A stretch of DNA of 33,641 bases from Bacteroidaceae bacterium (GCA_900770705.1 CAAGLF010000109.1:1-33641), one strand, 5' to 3'; numbered from the stretch's first letter, positions 23,280 to 31,061 are shown. A program made the numbers and translations. The notes: a model not told the origin generated them from the letters alone.

Positions 23280-24398
23280 ATGATTACAATCGAACAACTC
23301 AAGCAGGTGAAGGAGCGCGTCGAAGCGCTCCATCGCTACTTGGACATAGACGCCAAACAGATACAACTGGAGGAGGAACAACTCCGTACGCAGGCTCCCG
23401 AGTTTTGGAACGATGCCAAGCAGGCAGAGGAGCAGATGAAGAAAGTGAAGGGACTGGAAAAGTGGATTGTCGGCTACAAGTCCGTAAAGACGTTGGCCGA
23501 CGAGCTGGAATTGGCCTTCGATTTCTACAAGGACGATATGGTGACCGAAGAAGAAGTGGACGAGGCCTACGCAAAAACCACCGAATCCATCGAGGAACTT
23601 GAGCTCCGGAATATGCTTCGGCAGGAGGAAGACTCGATGGACTGCGTGCTGAAAATCAACTCCGGTGCCGGCGGAACCGAGAGCCAGGACTGGGCACAGA
23701 TGCTTATGCGTATGTATATGCGCTATGCTGAAGCACAGGGGCACAAGGTGACCATCTCCAATCTGCAGGAGGGCGATGAAGCCGGCATTAAGACCGTCAC
23801 GATGGAGATAGAGGGCGACTCTGCCTACGGATACCTGAAGAGCGAGAACGGCGTGCACCGCCTGGTGCGTGTATCTCCCTACAATGCACAAGGCAAGCGT
23901 ATGACTTCCTTTGCTTCCGTATTTGTCACGCCTTTGGTCGACGACACCATTGAAGTCTATGTCGATCCGTCGAAAATCAGTTGGGACCTCTTCCGCTCCG
24001 GCGGTGCCGGCGGACAGAATGTCAACAAGGTGGAGACGGGAGTTCGCCTGCGTTATCAGTACAAGGATCCCGACACCGGCGAAGAAGAGGAAATACTGAT
24101 AGAGAACACGGAGAGTCGAAAGCAGCTGGAGAACCGCGAAAATGCCATGCGCCTGCTCCGTTCGCAGCTCTATGATCGGGCTTTGCAGAAGAAAAAGGCT
24201 GCCCAGGCCAAGATAGAAGCCGGCAAGAAAAAGATAGAATGGGGCTCGCAGATCAGGAGCTACGTCTTCGACGATCGGCGCGTGAAGGACCATCGCACGG
24301 GCTACCAGACCTCAGACGTGACCGGCGTGATGGACGGAAAAATCGATGGATTCATCAAGGCTTATCTGATGGAATTCTCGGAATCGGCGGCCGAATAA
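23280..24398 (+). CDS. prfB: Peptide chain release factor 2, read without a programmed frameshift
   Basis: 372-aa class I release factor for UGA/UAA stop codons. The N-terminal domain ('WNDAKQAEEQMKKVKGLEKWI') is followed by the peptidyl-hydrolysis loop 'SGGAGGQNVNKVETGVRL' with G244-G245-Q246, and by the codon-recognition loop, here S199-P200-Y201 where E. coli RF2 has S-P-F. The gene reads straight through: at the place of the classical CUU-UGA-C slip (after H-R-Y) the codons are TTG GAC, so no autoregulatory frameshift exists. RF2 rather than RF1 is indicated by the SP-aromatic tripeptide (RF1 has P-x-T). Confidence 0.95.
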   Translation: MITIEQLKQVKERVEALHRYLDIDAKQIQLEEEQLRTQAPEFWNDAKQAEEQMKKVKGLEKWIVGYKSVKTLADELELAFDFYKDDMVTEEEVDEAYAKTTESIEELELRNMLRQEEDSMDCVLKINSGAGGTESQDWAQMLMRMYMRYAEAQGHKVTISNLQEGDEAGIKTVTMEIEGDSAYGYLKSENGVHRLVRVSPYNAQGKRMTSFASVFVTPLVDDTIEVYVDPSKISWDLFRSGGAGGQNVNKVETGVRLRYQYKDPDTGEEEEILIENTESRKQLENRENAMRLLRSQLYDRALQKKKAAQAKIEAGKKKIEWGSQIRSYVFDDRRVKDHRTGYQTSDVTGVMDGKIDGFIKAYLMEFSESAAE

Positions 24399-24442
24399 GC
24401 CTGAACCAAGTGCAGACAACAACCAAATAGATCAATACGAAA

Positions 24443-24586
24443 ATGAACAAGAAACACCAATTGAAGAAGATGGCGCGCGAAGAGCGCGAGGCACGCCACG
24501 CCAAGAAAGTGGTCAACGGCATTTTTCTCATCCTCGTGCTGCTGGCCGTTCTCGTCATCCTGGGCTACACCCTCGTAACGCCCTAA
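24443..24586 (+). CDS. 47-aa single-pass membrane peptide
   Basis: An ATG at 24443 opens a 47-codon frame: a very basic, helical N-terminus (MNKKHQLKKMAREEREARHA) followed by one transmembrane segment (about 24-42, 'VNGIFLILVLLAVLVILGY') and a short tail. It sits 44 bp after prfB and 12 bp before the CYTH gene, filling the gap in the same direction. The charge pattern predicts N-in topology. I do not recognise a family. The compact fit between genes and the clean TM profile support a real gene. Confidence 0.7.
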   Translation: MNKKHQLKKMAREEREARHAKKVVNGIFLILVLLAVLVILGYTLVTP

Positions 24587-24598
24587 GCGAATCGCCGT

Positions 24599-25123
24599 AT
24601 GCCACTGGAGATAGAGCGGAAGTTCCTGGTCGTGGGCGACTTCAGGCCTTTGGCCACGTCCCACAGCCACATCCGACAGGGTTACATCAGTTCCCAGCGC
24701 GGTCGCACCGTGCGTGTGCGTCTTCGCGACCGGCAAGGGTTCCTGACCATCAAAGGACCGTCCTCCAAGGGCGGCCTTTCCCGTTATGAGTTCGAGAAAG
24801 AGATTACCTTCGATGAAGCGTTGTCCCTGCTGAGGCTTTGTGAACCTGGTATTATCGACAAGGTGCGCTGGCTGGTGCCCGTGGGAAAACATACCTTTGA
24901 GGTCGACGAGTTTCTGGGCGACAATGAGGGACTCGTCATGGCGGAAGTGGAACTCTCTGCCGAGGACGAAGCCTTCGAAAAGCCCGCATTCATCGGTCAG
25001 GAGGTGACGGGCGACCGCCGTTACTACAACTCTTGCCTGCGGGCCTGTCCCTACCGGACGTGGGCGGCGGAGGGCGTTGCTCCCATCGCGTCGCCCCGTG
25101 CTTCCTCTCCTGCAGCCGAATGA
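24599..25123 (+). CDS. CYTH-domain triphosphatase
   Basis: 174-aa protein of the CYTH / triphosphate tunnel metalloenzyme superfamily, which hydrolyse inorganic tripolyphosphate or similar triphosphates in the cytoplasm. The signature E4-I-E6-R-K8-F-L starts the protein. Basic strands follow ('HIRQGYIS', 'TVRVRLRDRQGFLTIKG', 'RYEFEKEI'), and acidic metal-binding strands come later ('FEVDEFLGDNEGLVMAEVEL'). The C-terminal about 20 residues (GVAPIASPRASSPAAE) are low complexity. Its stop overlaps the start of the next gene by 4 bp (ATGA), pointing to translational coupling. Confidence 0.9.
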   Translation: MPLEIERKFLVVGDFRPLATSHSHIRQGYISSQRGRTVRVRLRDRQGFLTIKGPSSKGGLSRYEFEKEITFDEALSLLRLCEPGIIDKVRWLVPVGKHTFEVDEFLGDNEGLVMAEVELSAEDEAFEKPAFIGQEVTGDRRYYNSCLRACPYRTWAAEGVAPIASPRASSPAAE

Positions 25124-25761
25124 AGAGCCGCGTTGTCGCCCTCCTCTTGCTGGGTCTGGCCATAGCCGTGGGGGCACTGGCTCTATGGTTTTCCCGCTGT
25201 GGGGATCACGATGCCGCCTGCCGGGCTTCCATCCTGCCGGCAGATTGCCTGCTTCGACCCGGCGACATCGTATTCCGGCTGGGGCATTCGGTGCAGAGCC
25301 GCGTGGTGGATGTGGCGGACAGACAGGGCCATTACTCCCACGTCGGCATAGTGGTGGACTCGGCAGGGACGTTGCTCGTGGTACACGCCGTGCCCGGTGA
25401 GCCCGACTATCCCGGCGATGTCGACCGAGTGAAGGCAGAGCTCCCCGCAGCCTTCTTCGCTGCCTGTAGGGCAAGGGCGGGAGCCGTGGTGCGCACAGAC
25501 CGCGACTCCGTGGCACGCGAAGCCGCACGCCAGGCCTGGAAAATCTATCAGCGCCGCCCCCTCTTCGACCACGACTACGACGACTCCGACACCACACGGC
25601 TCTACTGTACCGAGCTCGTGGTGCTGGCCTACCGCAGGGCGGGGCTTCGCCTCACCGTTTCCCCAGGCCACTCGCTGCGCCTGCCCGGCCTGCACGTGCG
25701 CTGCCTCTTCCCCTCCGATGTGTACCGTTCGCCCTGCTGTCGGGAGGTATGCAGCTTCTGA
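25120..25761 (+). CDS. YiiX-like permuted papain-fold hydrolase
   Basis: 213-aa protein resembling the YiiX/YebB family, circularly permuted NlpC/P60-type cysteine hydrolases. I take ATG 25120, which overlaps the CYTH stop and begins with a hydrophobic signal/anchor (about 4-23); the earlier in-frame ATG at 25033 lies inside the CYTH gene. Motifs are 'RPGDIVFRLG' (about 46-55), catalytic His74 in 'GHYSHVGIV' and catalytic Cys163 in 'LYCTELVVLAY'. Family members act on amide or ester bonds of peptidoglycan or lipids, but the substrate here is unknown. It probably works outside the cytoplasm. Confidence 0.85.
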   Translation: MKSRVVALLLLGLAIAVGALALWFSRCGDHDAACRASILPADCLLRPGDIVFRLGHSVQSRVVDVADRQGHYSHVGIVVDSAGTLLVVHAVPGEPDYPGDVDRVKAELPAAFFAACRARAGAVVRTDRDSVAREAARQAWKIYQRRPLFDHDYDDSDTTRLYCTELVVLAYRRAGLRLTVSPGHSLRLPGLHVRCLFPSDVYRSPCCREVCSF

Positions 25762-25795
25762 GCAACCATTTATTCACCTATAAAACTATCTTACT

Positions 25796-26197
25796 ATGAA
25801 ACATCTTATCAAGCTGATGGCCCTGTGCCTCGTGTTCGTTCTCGCCGCCTGCAGCGGCAATGGTCCCTCCGCCGTGGCCGACCAGGCGTTTTCTTACCTG
25901 AAGTCCGGCGATTATGAAAAGTACGTCGGGCTTATATATAGCGAAAAGTCCGGCGAGGAGAAGGCCTCTGCCGAGGAGCAGCAGGCTATGACGGAAATGC
26001 TGGCTTCGAAGTTCAAGATGGCGATGGCCAAGAAGGGCGGTATCAAGAGCTACGAAATAGTGAGCGAAGAGATCGACGACGCGGCCGGCACTGCCGTAGT
26101 CACTGTCAGATACACTACGGGTAAGGGAGACCAGGAAGAGGAAGAAGTGAAGTTGCGGCAAGACGAAGACGGCAACTGGAAGCTGAAGCTCTTTTAG
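25796..26197 (+). CDS. DUF4878-like lipoprotein
   Basis: 133-aa predicted lipoprotein: the signal peptide ends in VLAACSGNG (Cys19), followed by a small alpha/beta domain that looks NTF2-like ('AVADQAFSYLKSGDYEKYVGLIY' ... 'VTVRYTTGKGDQEEEEVKLRQDEDGNWKLKL'). This fits the DUF4878 family, common in Bacteroidetes and without an assigned function. It lies 34 bp after the YiiX-like gene and is followed by a hairpin at 26266-26309. Confidence 0.85.
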   Translation: MKHLIKLMALCLVFVLAACSGNGPSAVADQAFSYLKSGDYEKYVGLIYSEKSGEEKASAEEQQAMTEMLASKFKMAMAKKGGIKSYEIVSEEIDDAAGTAVVTVRYTTGKGDQEEEEVKLRQDEDGNWKLKLF

Positions 26198-26265
26198 CCG
26201 GTTTCATCGCGCATTTCTGCAGTCGTAGCCTGCCGACAGGCCGGTTTCGGGCACGGCTGCACAGG

Positions 26266-26309
26266 AAAGGCCTTGTACGTGGCGATAGGTGCCGCCGTAC
26301 AAGGCCTTT
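26266..26309 (+). terminator. Hairpin terminator after the DUF4878 lipoprotein gene
   Basis: Fourteen-base perfect arms, AAAGGCCTTGTACG (26266-26279) and CGTACAAGGCCTTT (26296-26309), enclose a 16-base loop that can itself pair (GGC/GCC). The 3' arm ends in TTTG. It lies between convergent genes. Confidence 0.75.
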
Positions 26310-26319
26310 GCCGTATCCT

Positions 26320-26349
26320 TCCGCCGGCTCTGCGGCGGGTGCCGGCGGA
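26320..26349 (-). terminator. GC-rich hairpin downstream of the minus-strand lipoprotein gene
   Basis: TCCGCCGGC (26320-26328) pairs with GCCGGCGGA (26341-26349) around a 12-base loop. It starts about 17 bp beyond the stop of the minus-strand gene at 26366, with AAGGATACGG following on that strand. Confidence 0.5.
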
Positions 26350-26365
26350 GCCGGCCGCGGGTGTC

Positions 26366-26776
26366 TTAGGGGTGCAGTGTATGGGTGAAGGTGCCGCGCT
26401 GTGTCCTTACGGTCAGCACACCGTTGCGCAGACTCACCTCTTCGCCAGACTTCGCTTTCCACAGGCTGCCGTCGGCCTTTTGCCGGTGACAGATGGCCTG
26501 TTCGCTGTCTGTGGCGAACACTTCGGCCTGTGTGGAGTCGGCATTGAAGACGACGAACACGCTCTTCTGCCCGCTCTCGCAGCGCAGTCCCGCTTCCCAG
26601 AGGCGCACGCAGTCGTGGAGTACGTAGCTCCACGTGTAGCCTGCCGACCCCTTGCAGCCGTGTTCGTCGATGTCGCCGCCCATACGGCCGTCAAATTCCG
26701 ACTTCGAGATGTTGTGGTTTCCCGAGCAGCCTATGCCTGCCAGCAGGCAAAGCAGATAGATCACTTTCTTCGTCAT
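26366..26776 (-). CDS. Small conserved Bacteroidales-type lipoprotein, unknown function
   Basis: 136-aa predicted lipoprotein: MTKKVIYLLCLLAGIGC puts the lipid cysteine at Cys17. The mature part contains 'GGDIDEHGCKGSAGYTWSYV', 'DCVRLWEAGLRCESG' and a C-terminal beta-rich region ('KSVFVVFNADSTQAEVFATD'). I recall similar 'DEHGC-GSAGYTWS' lipoproteins in Bacteroides but know no function. Three cysteines follow the lipid site. It is transcribed alone, opposite to its neighbours, from a probable promoter at 26871-26878. Confidence 0.8.
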   Translation of the reverse strand: MTKKVIYLLCLLAGIGCSGNHNISKSEFDGRMGGDIDEHGCKGSAGYTWSYVLHDCVRLWEAGLRCESGQKSVFVVFNADSTQAEVFATDSEQAICHRQKADGSLWKAKSGEEVSLRNGVLTVRTQRGTFTHTLHP

Positions 26777-26870
26777 GGCATTCGTTCCGGTTGAGGGGCA
26801 GGGTGCCGGGTGCCGGGCACTGGCGGCCGTCGCCGTGGGCTGAGGTGCCGCTGCCTGCCGTTTTGTGGTG

Positions 26871-26878
26871 CAAACATA
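26871..26878 (-). promoter_or_regulatory. Probable -7 element of the minus-strand lipoprotein gene
   Basis: Minus strand TATGTTTG fits TAnnTTTG, about 95 bases upstream of the ATG at 26776. No clear -33 is seen. Confidence 0.45.
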
Positions 26879-26923
26879 CTAATTATATTTCTTTCGGCGG
26901 CACGGCCTGCCGCCTTTTCTTAC

Positions 26924-26962
26924 AAAAATCCCCCGGAACTCCGTGTCGGGAGTTTCCGGGGG
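26924..26962 (-). terminator. Intrinsic terminator of the Ig-like protein / 56-aa peptide operon
   Basis: Reading the minus strand, GGAGTTTCCGGGGG (26949-26962) pairs with CCCCCGGAACTCC (26930-26942) with one bulged base. The stem is followed by ATTTTTG. This is a classic GC stem plus T-tract and lies about 60 bp beyond the stop of the peptide gene. Confidence 0.8.
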
Positions 26963-27023
26963 AAGTGTCAGCGTCTCCCTGGCGCCGTGGCGCTGGCAGG
27001 GAGCGGTGGGCCTGCGGCGAGGG

Positions 27024-27194
27024 TTATTCCTCCATCGTCGACCACATATCGGAGCTCCATCCCTCCTTGCCGTGGCCGTATTCGGTGGTGGACACTACCT
27101 CATTCTTTGTCTGCAGCACGTCGCTGGCGGAGAGGAGCTGTGCCTCTGCCTCGAGCTGCACCAGTGTGATTTGCGGTGTTATATAGGTTTTCAT
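27024..27194 (-). CDS. 56-aa peptide, unknown function
   Basis: A 57-codon frame on the minus strand begins MKTYITPQITLVQLEAEAQL and ends WSSDMWSTMEE. It starts 22 bp after the stop of the large Ig-like gene and is followed by an intrinsic terminator, so it is the last gene of that transcription unit. The 'MK-x-Y-I-x-P-x-I' opening followed by 'LLSASD' resembles many tiny Prevotella/Bacteroides proteins of unknown role. There is no signal peptide or transmembrane segment. A leader-peptide-like layout (helical N-part ending in an L-S-A-S-D motif, then a Gly/Ser/Trp-rich tail) is noticeable but does not prove any processing. Confidence 0.75.
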   Translation of the reverse strand: MKTYITPQITLVQLEAEAQLLSASDVLQTKNEVVSTTEYGHGKEGWSSDMWSTMEE

Positions 27195-27216
27195 CTTGTG
27201 TCTGTTTCGTGTGGTT

Positions 27217-29953
27217 TTACTTAATGATTACTTTCTTTCCGCCCTGAATGTAGAGTCCGCGGGGCAGCTGTCCGGCCTTGGTGTTGAGGCGGACGCCCTG
27301 CAGGTTGTACACGGGCTGGCTCGCGTTGCTCTCGAGGCTTACGCCCTCGATGGCAGTGGTGTTGCCGCCGAAGCCGAGTCTGAAGCCTTCTGCTCCGCTC
27401 AGTATGCTCTGCTCTACGGTGAGATATGCAGTAGCGCCATTCTGCATTTCAAATGCTGCACCACCGTCGGCGCCCCAGTAGAAGCCCGGCTCGTTGCTGC
27501 TGTTGAGTGCCAGCTTGTAGTAGTACACGCTTTCTGCCTTCTTGGTTTGGGTGGTCTTGCCGTCCAGTGCGCGCCAGCCTTCCAGCAGGTTGCTGCCCGT
27601 GTAGGCCTCAAGGCTCTTGTTGAGCACTACGGGGTAGTACGTCTTCTGGCTCTCGTCGGCGGCATAGCTGTCGGAGGTCTTGATGAGCAGCGGGGTCAGT
27701 GCGGGCACTTCGGCCAGGCCGGCGTAGGCATCATCGATGGTCAGGGAGCCGTCTGCCTTGGCTGCGCTGACGGTCTTGCCGGTGAGTGTTTTGGGCATGC
27801 GGTAGGCAAAGTCCGTCACGTAAGTGGCATAGCCGTCCACAGCCTTTTGGATAGTCAGTTCACCAACCTTCTGATAGAGCTGGATAGATGTATAGTTTTG
27901 CTCGTATGGTCTGAACTTGCCGCCACCTGCAGCCGTATTAAGTGAGATCCATCTGGAGGTGCCAAGGTTGGTGATTTTTACATTCCCGTTGGTGAAGCTG
28001 ATGCTCCACTTGGCGTTGTTTGTACCCATATTACTGTCGAGGGTAAGATTGGTGCTGCCGGAGCTGTACAGATAATTGTTGTCGGGTGATTGGAAGCAAT
28101 AGTAACTGGTTGCATCCTTGATGCCTTCCACTAATGTGAATACGGTCAGTCCTTCCTCTGCAGTGGAAGTGGCAATGCAGTGGTTTACGGGGATAACGGA
28201 GGCGGGTACGGCGTCCGCTATTTTTGTTCCATCAGCCAATAACCCCATATTCTCTTCTTCGCATACGATTACGTATTGTCCGCCATATACCAACTCTTCG
28301 GTAGATGTAATCTTCTTGTAGTAAGTGACGGGGCTGATGTGTGCAGAGGGCAGGTTCACAACCACCTGACACGTGGCCGTTCCTGATTTATAATCCTCGG
28401 TCTCGGCAATAGTGGCCGTCACGGTGTACGTGCCGGCTGCGTCTGCAAGCACCTCTCCGGTCTGCTCGTCTACGGTGATGTGCTCCTCCGTGTCGGCCAC
28501 GCTATAGGTGATGGCGCCATCGGAAGTGGCGGTAGCCTTTACGGTGATCAGCGCGTTGGTCTCGGTCGTATAGGTAGGTTGTTCAAAGACCAGGCCCGGA
28601 AGACTCTTGCCGGCGATGGCGGTGATGTGGCTTTGTTCCCACACGCGGAGTTGCTGGCTGCTGTTGTTGATGCCGGGGAACACGATGATGTCGTAGGAGT
28701 TCCCGCCCACGATTTCTACAGCGGCGCTGGCATAGAGCGTCGGGGTATACTCGGATCCGGACTGTGTCAGTGTGCACGATCCGCCTTTTGCAGTGATGTT
28801 ACCACCGGCCACTACGCCCTTCACCACGATATACTGGTTTTCATAGGCGTCGAAATCGGCGTTGAGTTGCTCGAAGGTCACCTCCGTGGGGGCAGGCACC
28901 GTGGTGGTGGTCTTGGTGGCTGCGCTGAAGTCGAAGCTGTTGATTTCGTTCAGACCGCGGTATTTGTAGGCTGTGCCGGATACCTCTCCGCTGTAGCAGT
29001 CTCCTGCGGTCAGGCCGTGGCTGCTCTTGTAGATAAGAATGGCACCCGTTGCGTCCTGTAGGAAGGCATTGTTGCCGTTGACGTAGGTGATGTAGGCGTT
29101 GGCCAGCTTGGCCTTGAATGCGTTGGCTGTGCTGGAGGAAGTGCCGGTAATCATACCCTTGAGCTGGGCGATATTGGCCGGCCATACATTGAGCGTATAC
29201 GACTTGGTGCCCTTGTTGTATTCCGTGCCGCCTACGGTTTCGGCGGCTGCCGTGGCTGTAATCGTGGTGGTTCCTATGCCAACGATGCTTACGTCGCCGG
29301 TGTTTTCGTCAACCGTTGCCACTGCTGTGTTGCTGCTTTCATAGGATACGGTGGTCATAGCGCCGCTCAGTTCCGGCTTAGTCACGCTCTCACCGCTGTA
29401 AACGTCTACTGTGGAAGCGGAGAAGGCGAGGGTCTGGTTGGTGCCGGTTCCGCTTTCCTCTGCATAGTAAATGGTGAAAGTCGCGCAGTAAAGGGAGTTG
29501 GTCGTGCAGGCTATCTTTATTACGACATCGCCTGTATAGGCTTGTGCAGTTTCATCTCCTGCAATGGTGTAGTCATAAAAAGTCGTAGAATATGATCCAT
29601 CAAAGGCTTTGTTGTAGTACTCTTTACCTCCAACCGTTACGTTGATAGTACCAGCCCCAGCGGATTTATTCGTATGCATACTCATTACAATCTTCTCGAT
29701 AGGAGCAGTAAAGCCCGCCAAGGTCAGCGTCATAGAGTTGCCCTTGGTGATTTGCTGTTTGTTGTTAGTATAAGTATTTTTGAATGAGGCTGTGACACCT
29801 GTAATGTCTTCACTGGCTGTAACGGAGGTAGCACTTGCGATAGTGTAAGTAACGCTTTTAGTTGCCTGTGCCGACAAATCCCCCCCCGAAAAGGCTGAAG
29901 AGTGTCAGCATACAGAGGGACAGAAAGAAACGTTCTGTAACTGTTTTTTTCAT
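27217..29953 (-). CDS. Large secreted Ig-like/OB-fold protein, frameshifted at a G8 tract in the signal peptide
   Basis: From ATG 29953 the frame encodes a signal peptide (MKKTVTERFFLSLCMLTLFS...) but with eight G (29880-29887) it stops after 31 codons. The long frame, open from 29877, is one base out. Removing one G (or adding two) joins them into 911 aa with a clean signal peptide ending SAQA. The body has an N-terminal beta-sandwich (about 30-165), a bacterial Ig-like Big2 domain (about 174-256), an OB-fold-like domain (about 260-420, 'AYITYVNGNNAFLQDATGAILIY'), a second Ig-like domain (about 455-535) and a C-terminal 'YNLQGVRLNTKAGQLPRGLY' tail resembling type IX secretion sorting tails. 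It is probably a surface or secreted protein; ligand unknown. A pseudogene or sequencing error is the alternative to phase variation. Confidence 0.85.
29880..29887 (-). repeat. G8 homopolymer (C8 on + strand) in the signal-peptide region
   Basis: Eight consecutive G on the coding strand, between codons for L-F-S-L-F and D-L-S-A-Q-A. Tract lengths of 7 or 10 keep the reading frame; 8 and 9 break it. This is the kind of tract that mutates by slipped-strand mispairing. Confidence 0.9.
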
Positions 29954-30086
29954 AATGCGTGATGTTTTTGTTATGGTTTGTAGATAAAAGTCTGTGAATG
30001 CAAGGCCACCCCGCGAAACGGCAGGGGTGGGCAAGCTGCCACAAGGGGCAAACCTAACGGAAAAATGATTTTAGTGATTGACGCTG

Positions 30087-30094
30087 CAAAGGTA
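30087..30094 (-). promoter_or_regulatory. Probable -7 element of the Ig-like gene
   Basis: Minus strand TACCTTTG, followed by C, matches TAnnTTTG. It lies about 134 bases upstream of the ATG at 29953. A good TTG at -33 is not visible. Confidence 0.55.
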
Positions 30095-30172
30095 CGAAAC
30101 TTCCGGGAAAGAACGCCGCTTCGCTGGATAAAATTCCTTATTATTAACGGGAATGTCACAAAACGCCCCTGA

Positions 30173-30282
30173 CGTCGGGCCCCGGCGCGGATAGCGATGG
30201 GCCCCGGTTTCGTCAACGATGGGCCCCATTGTGAGGGATATCGGGCCCCAGTATCGCCCACGATGGGCCCCGGTTTCGGCCG
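30173..30282. repeat. Five tandem 22-bp units centred on GGGCCC
   Basis: GGGCCC occurs at 30177, 30199, 30221, 30243 and 30265, each exactly 22 bp after the last. Units 2, 3 and 5 start CGATGGGCCC; units 2 and 5 share CGATGGGCCCCGGTTTCG. Unit 1 ends CGGCGCGGATAG, and a similar CGGCGCGGATAT recurs at 30308-30319. The 22-bp period is two turns of B-DNA. Confidence 0.9.
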
Positions 30283-30395
30283 GTGCTGAGGCCCGGTGGC
30301 CCGACGGCCGGCGCGGATATCTGGCGGAAATGCTTGGCGGTGTGGGGAGAAAACGCGTATTATGCGGGGTAAACCTGTGGAAACGGATGGAGAAG

Positions 30396-30971
30396 ATGAG
30401 CGCTACTGTATTGAAAATCAAGAATATGGTTTGTCCACGCTGCGTGACGGCGGTGGAGCGGTTGCTCGCGGCGTGTGGCCTGACGGTGGTGGAGGTGCGG
30501 CTGGGCGAGGCCCGCGTGGCCGAAGCAGTGGCGGGGGCGGAGCGTGAGAAGCTGCGGCAGCAGCTGGAGGAGCTGGGCTTTGCCCTGCTCGACGACGCGC
30601 GCGAGGTGATGGTGGAGGAGGTGCGGCGCTGCGTGCTGGAGTGGGTGCGTATCGACGGCGTGCGGCCGCGCCTGTCGGTGTATGTCGGGCAGCGGGTGCC
30701 GAAGGACTACGGGCTGGTGAGCCGCGTGTTCAGCGAGCTGAGGGGGCAGACGATAGAGCGTATGGCCCTGTTGCTGCGCATCGAGCGGGCCAAGGAACTG
30801 CTGTGCGTCGGAGAGTTGGACGTGGGGGAGATAGCCTACCGGCTGGGCTTCAGCAGTCTGCAGCACTTGAGCGGGCAGTTCAAGGGGGTGACGGGGCTTT
30901 CGCCGCGGGCATATCGTGAACGCTACGGGGCCGGCGGGACCGCAGACCGGCTTCCGCTGGACGGGATATAA
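30396..30971 (+). CDS. HMA-AraC fusion transcriptional regulator (metal-responsive)
   Basis: 191-aa regulator of a Bacteroidetes family that fuses a heavy-metal-associated (HMA) domain to an AraC-type helix-turn-helix. N-terminal residues 1-70 carry the metal-binding C13-x-x-C16 (NMVCPRC). The C-terminal about 100 residues have the two HTH motifs ('DYGLVSRVFSELRGQTIERM' and 'DVGEIAYRLGFSSLQHLSGQF') and the end 'VTGLSPRAYRERYG'. I chose ATG 30396 to match the usual N-terminus; ATG 30387 is nearly as good, and the longer frame from 30219 runs through the repeat array and is rejected. It probably senses copper or a similar soft metal and controls the adjacent TonB receptor and HMA genes. Confidence 0.88.
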   Translation: MSATVLKIKNMVCPRCVTAVERLLAACGLTVVEVRLGEARVAEAVAGAEREKLRQQLEELGFALLDDAREVMVEEVRRCVLEWVRIDGVRPRLSVYVGQRVPKDYGLVSRVFSELRGQTIERMALLLRIERAKELLCVGELDVGEIAYRLGFSSLQHLSGQFKGVTGLSPRAYRERYGAGGTADRLPLDGI

Positions 30972-31061
30972 GCATTCAGCGGAATTTTGTAAGCGGGGAA
31001 AGGGCGTTTTTTCTTTCCTTTGCATCGTGAATATACGGGGCCGCGGGCTCCCTCTTTCAGT

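Larger units (their letters stand above)
29954..30395. other. Intergenic region between the Ig-like gene and the HMA-AraC regulator
   Basis: No credible gene. It contains a -7 element for the minus strand (30087-30094) and the 22-bp GGGCCC repeat array (30173-30282). A weak plus-strand promoter candidate, TTG at 30334-30336 and TATTATG at 30358-30364, lies before the regulator gene. Overlapping open frames through the repeats give Gly/Pro/Arg-rich repetitive translations and are artefacts of the repeats. Confidence 0.7.

Noticed and set aside
29878..29953. Signal-peptide stub as a separate 31-aa gene
   Set aside because: The stub ends exactly after the G-tract, and one-base removal fuses it in frame with a perfect cleavage site to the large protein, so it is that protein's 5' end.
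30173..30282. CRISPR array
   Set aside because: Units are only 22 bp including the variable part, with no 25-35 bp spacers and no cas genes nearby.
30071..30421. Repetitive Gly/Pro/Arg/His protein frames over the 22-bp repeats (minus and plus)
   Set aside because: The repetition comes from the DNA repeat (22 is not a multiple of 3, so all frames are mixed); no start signal or conserved protein pattern.
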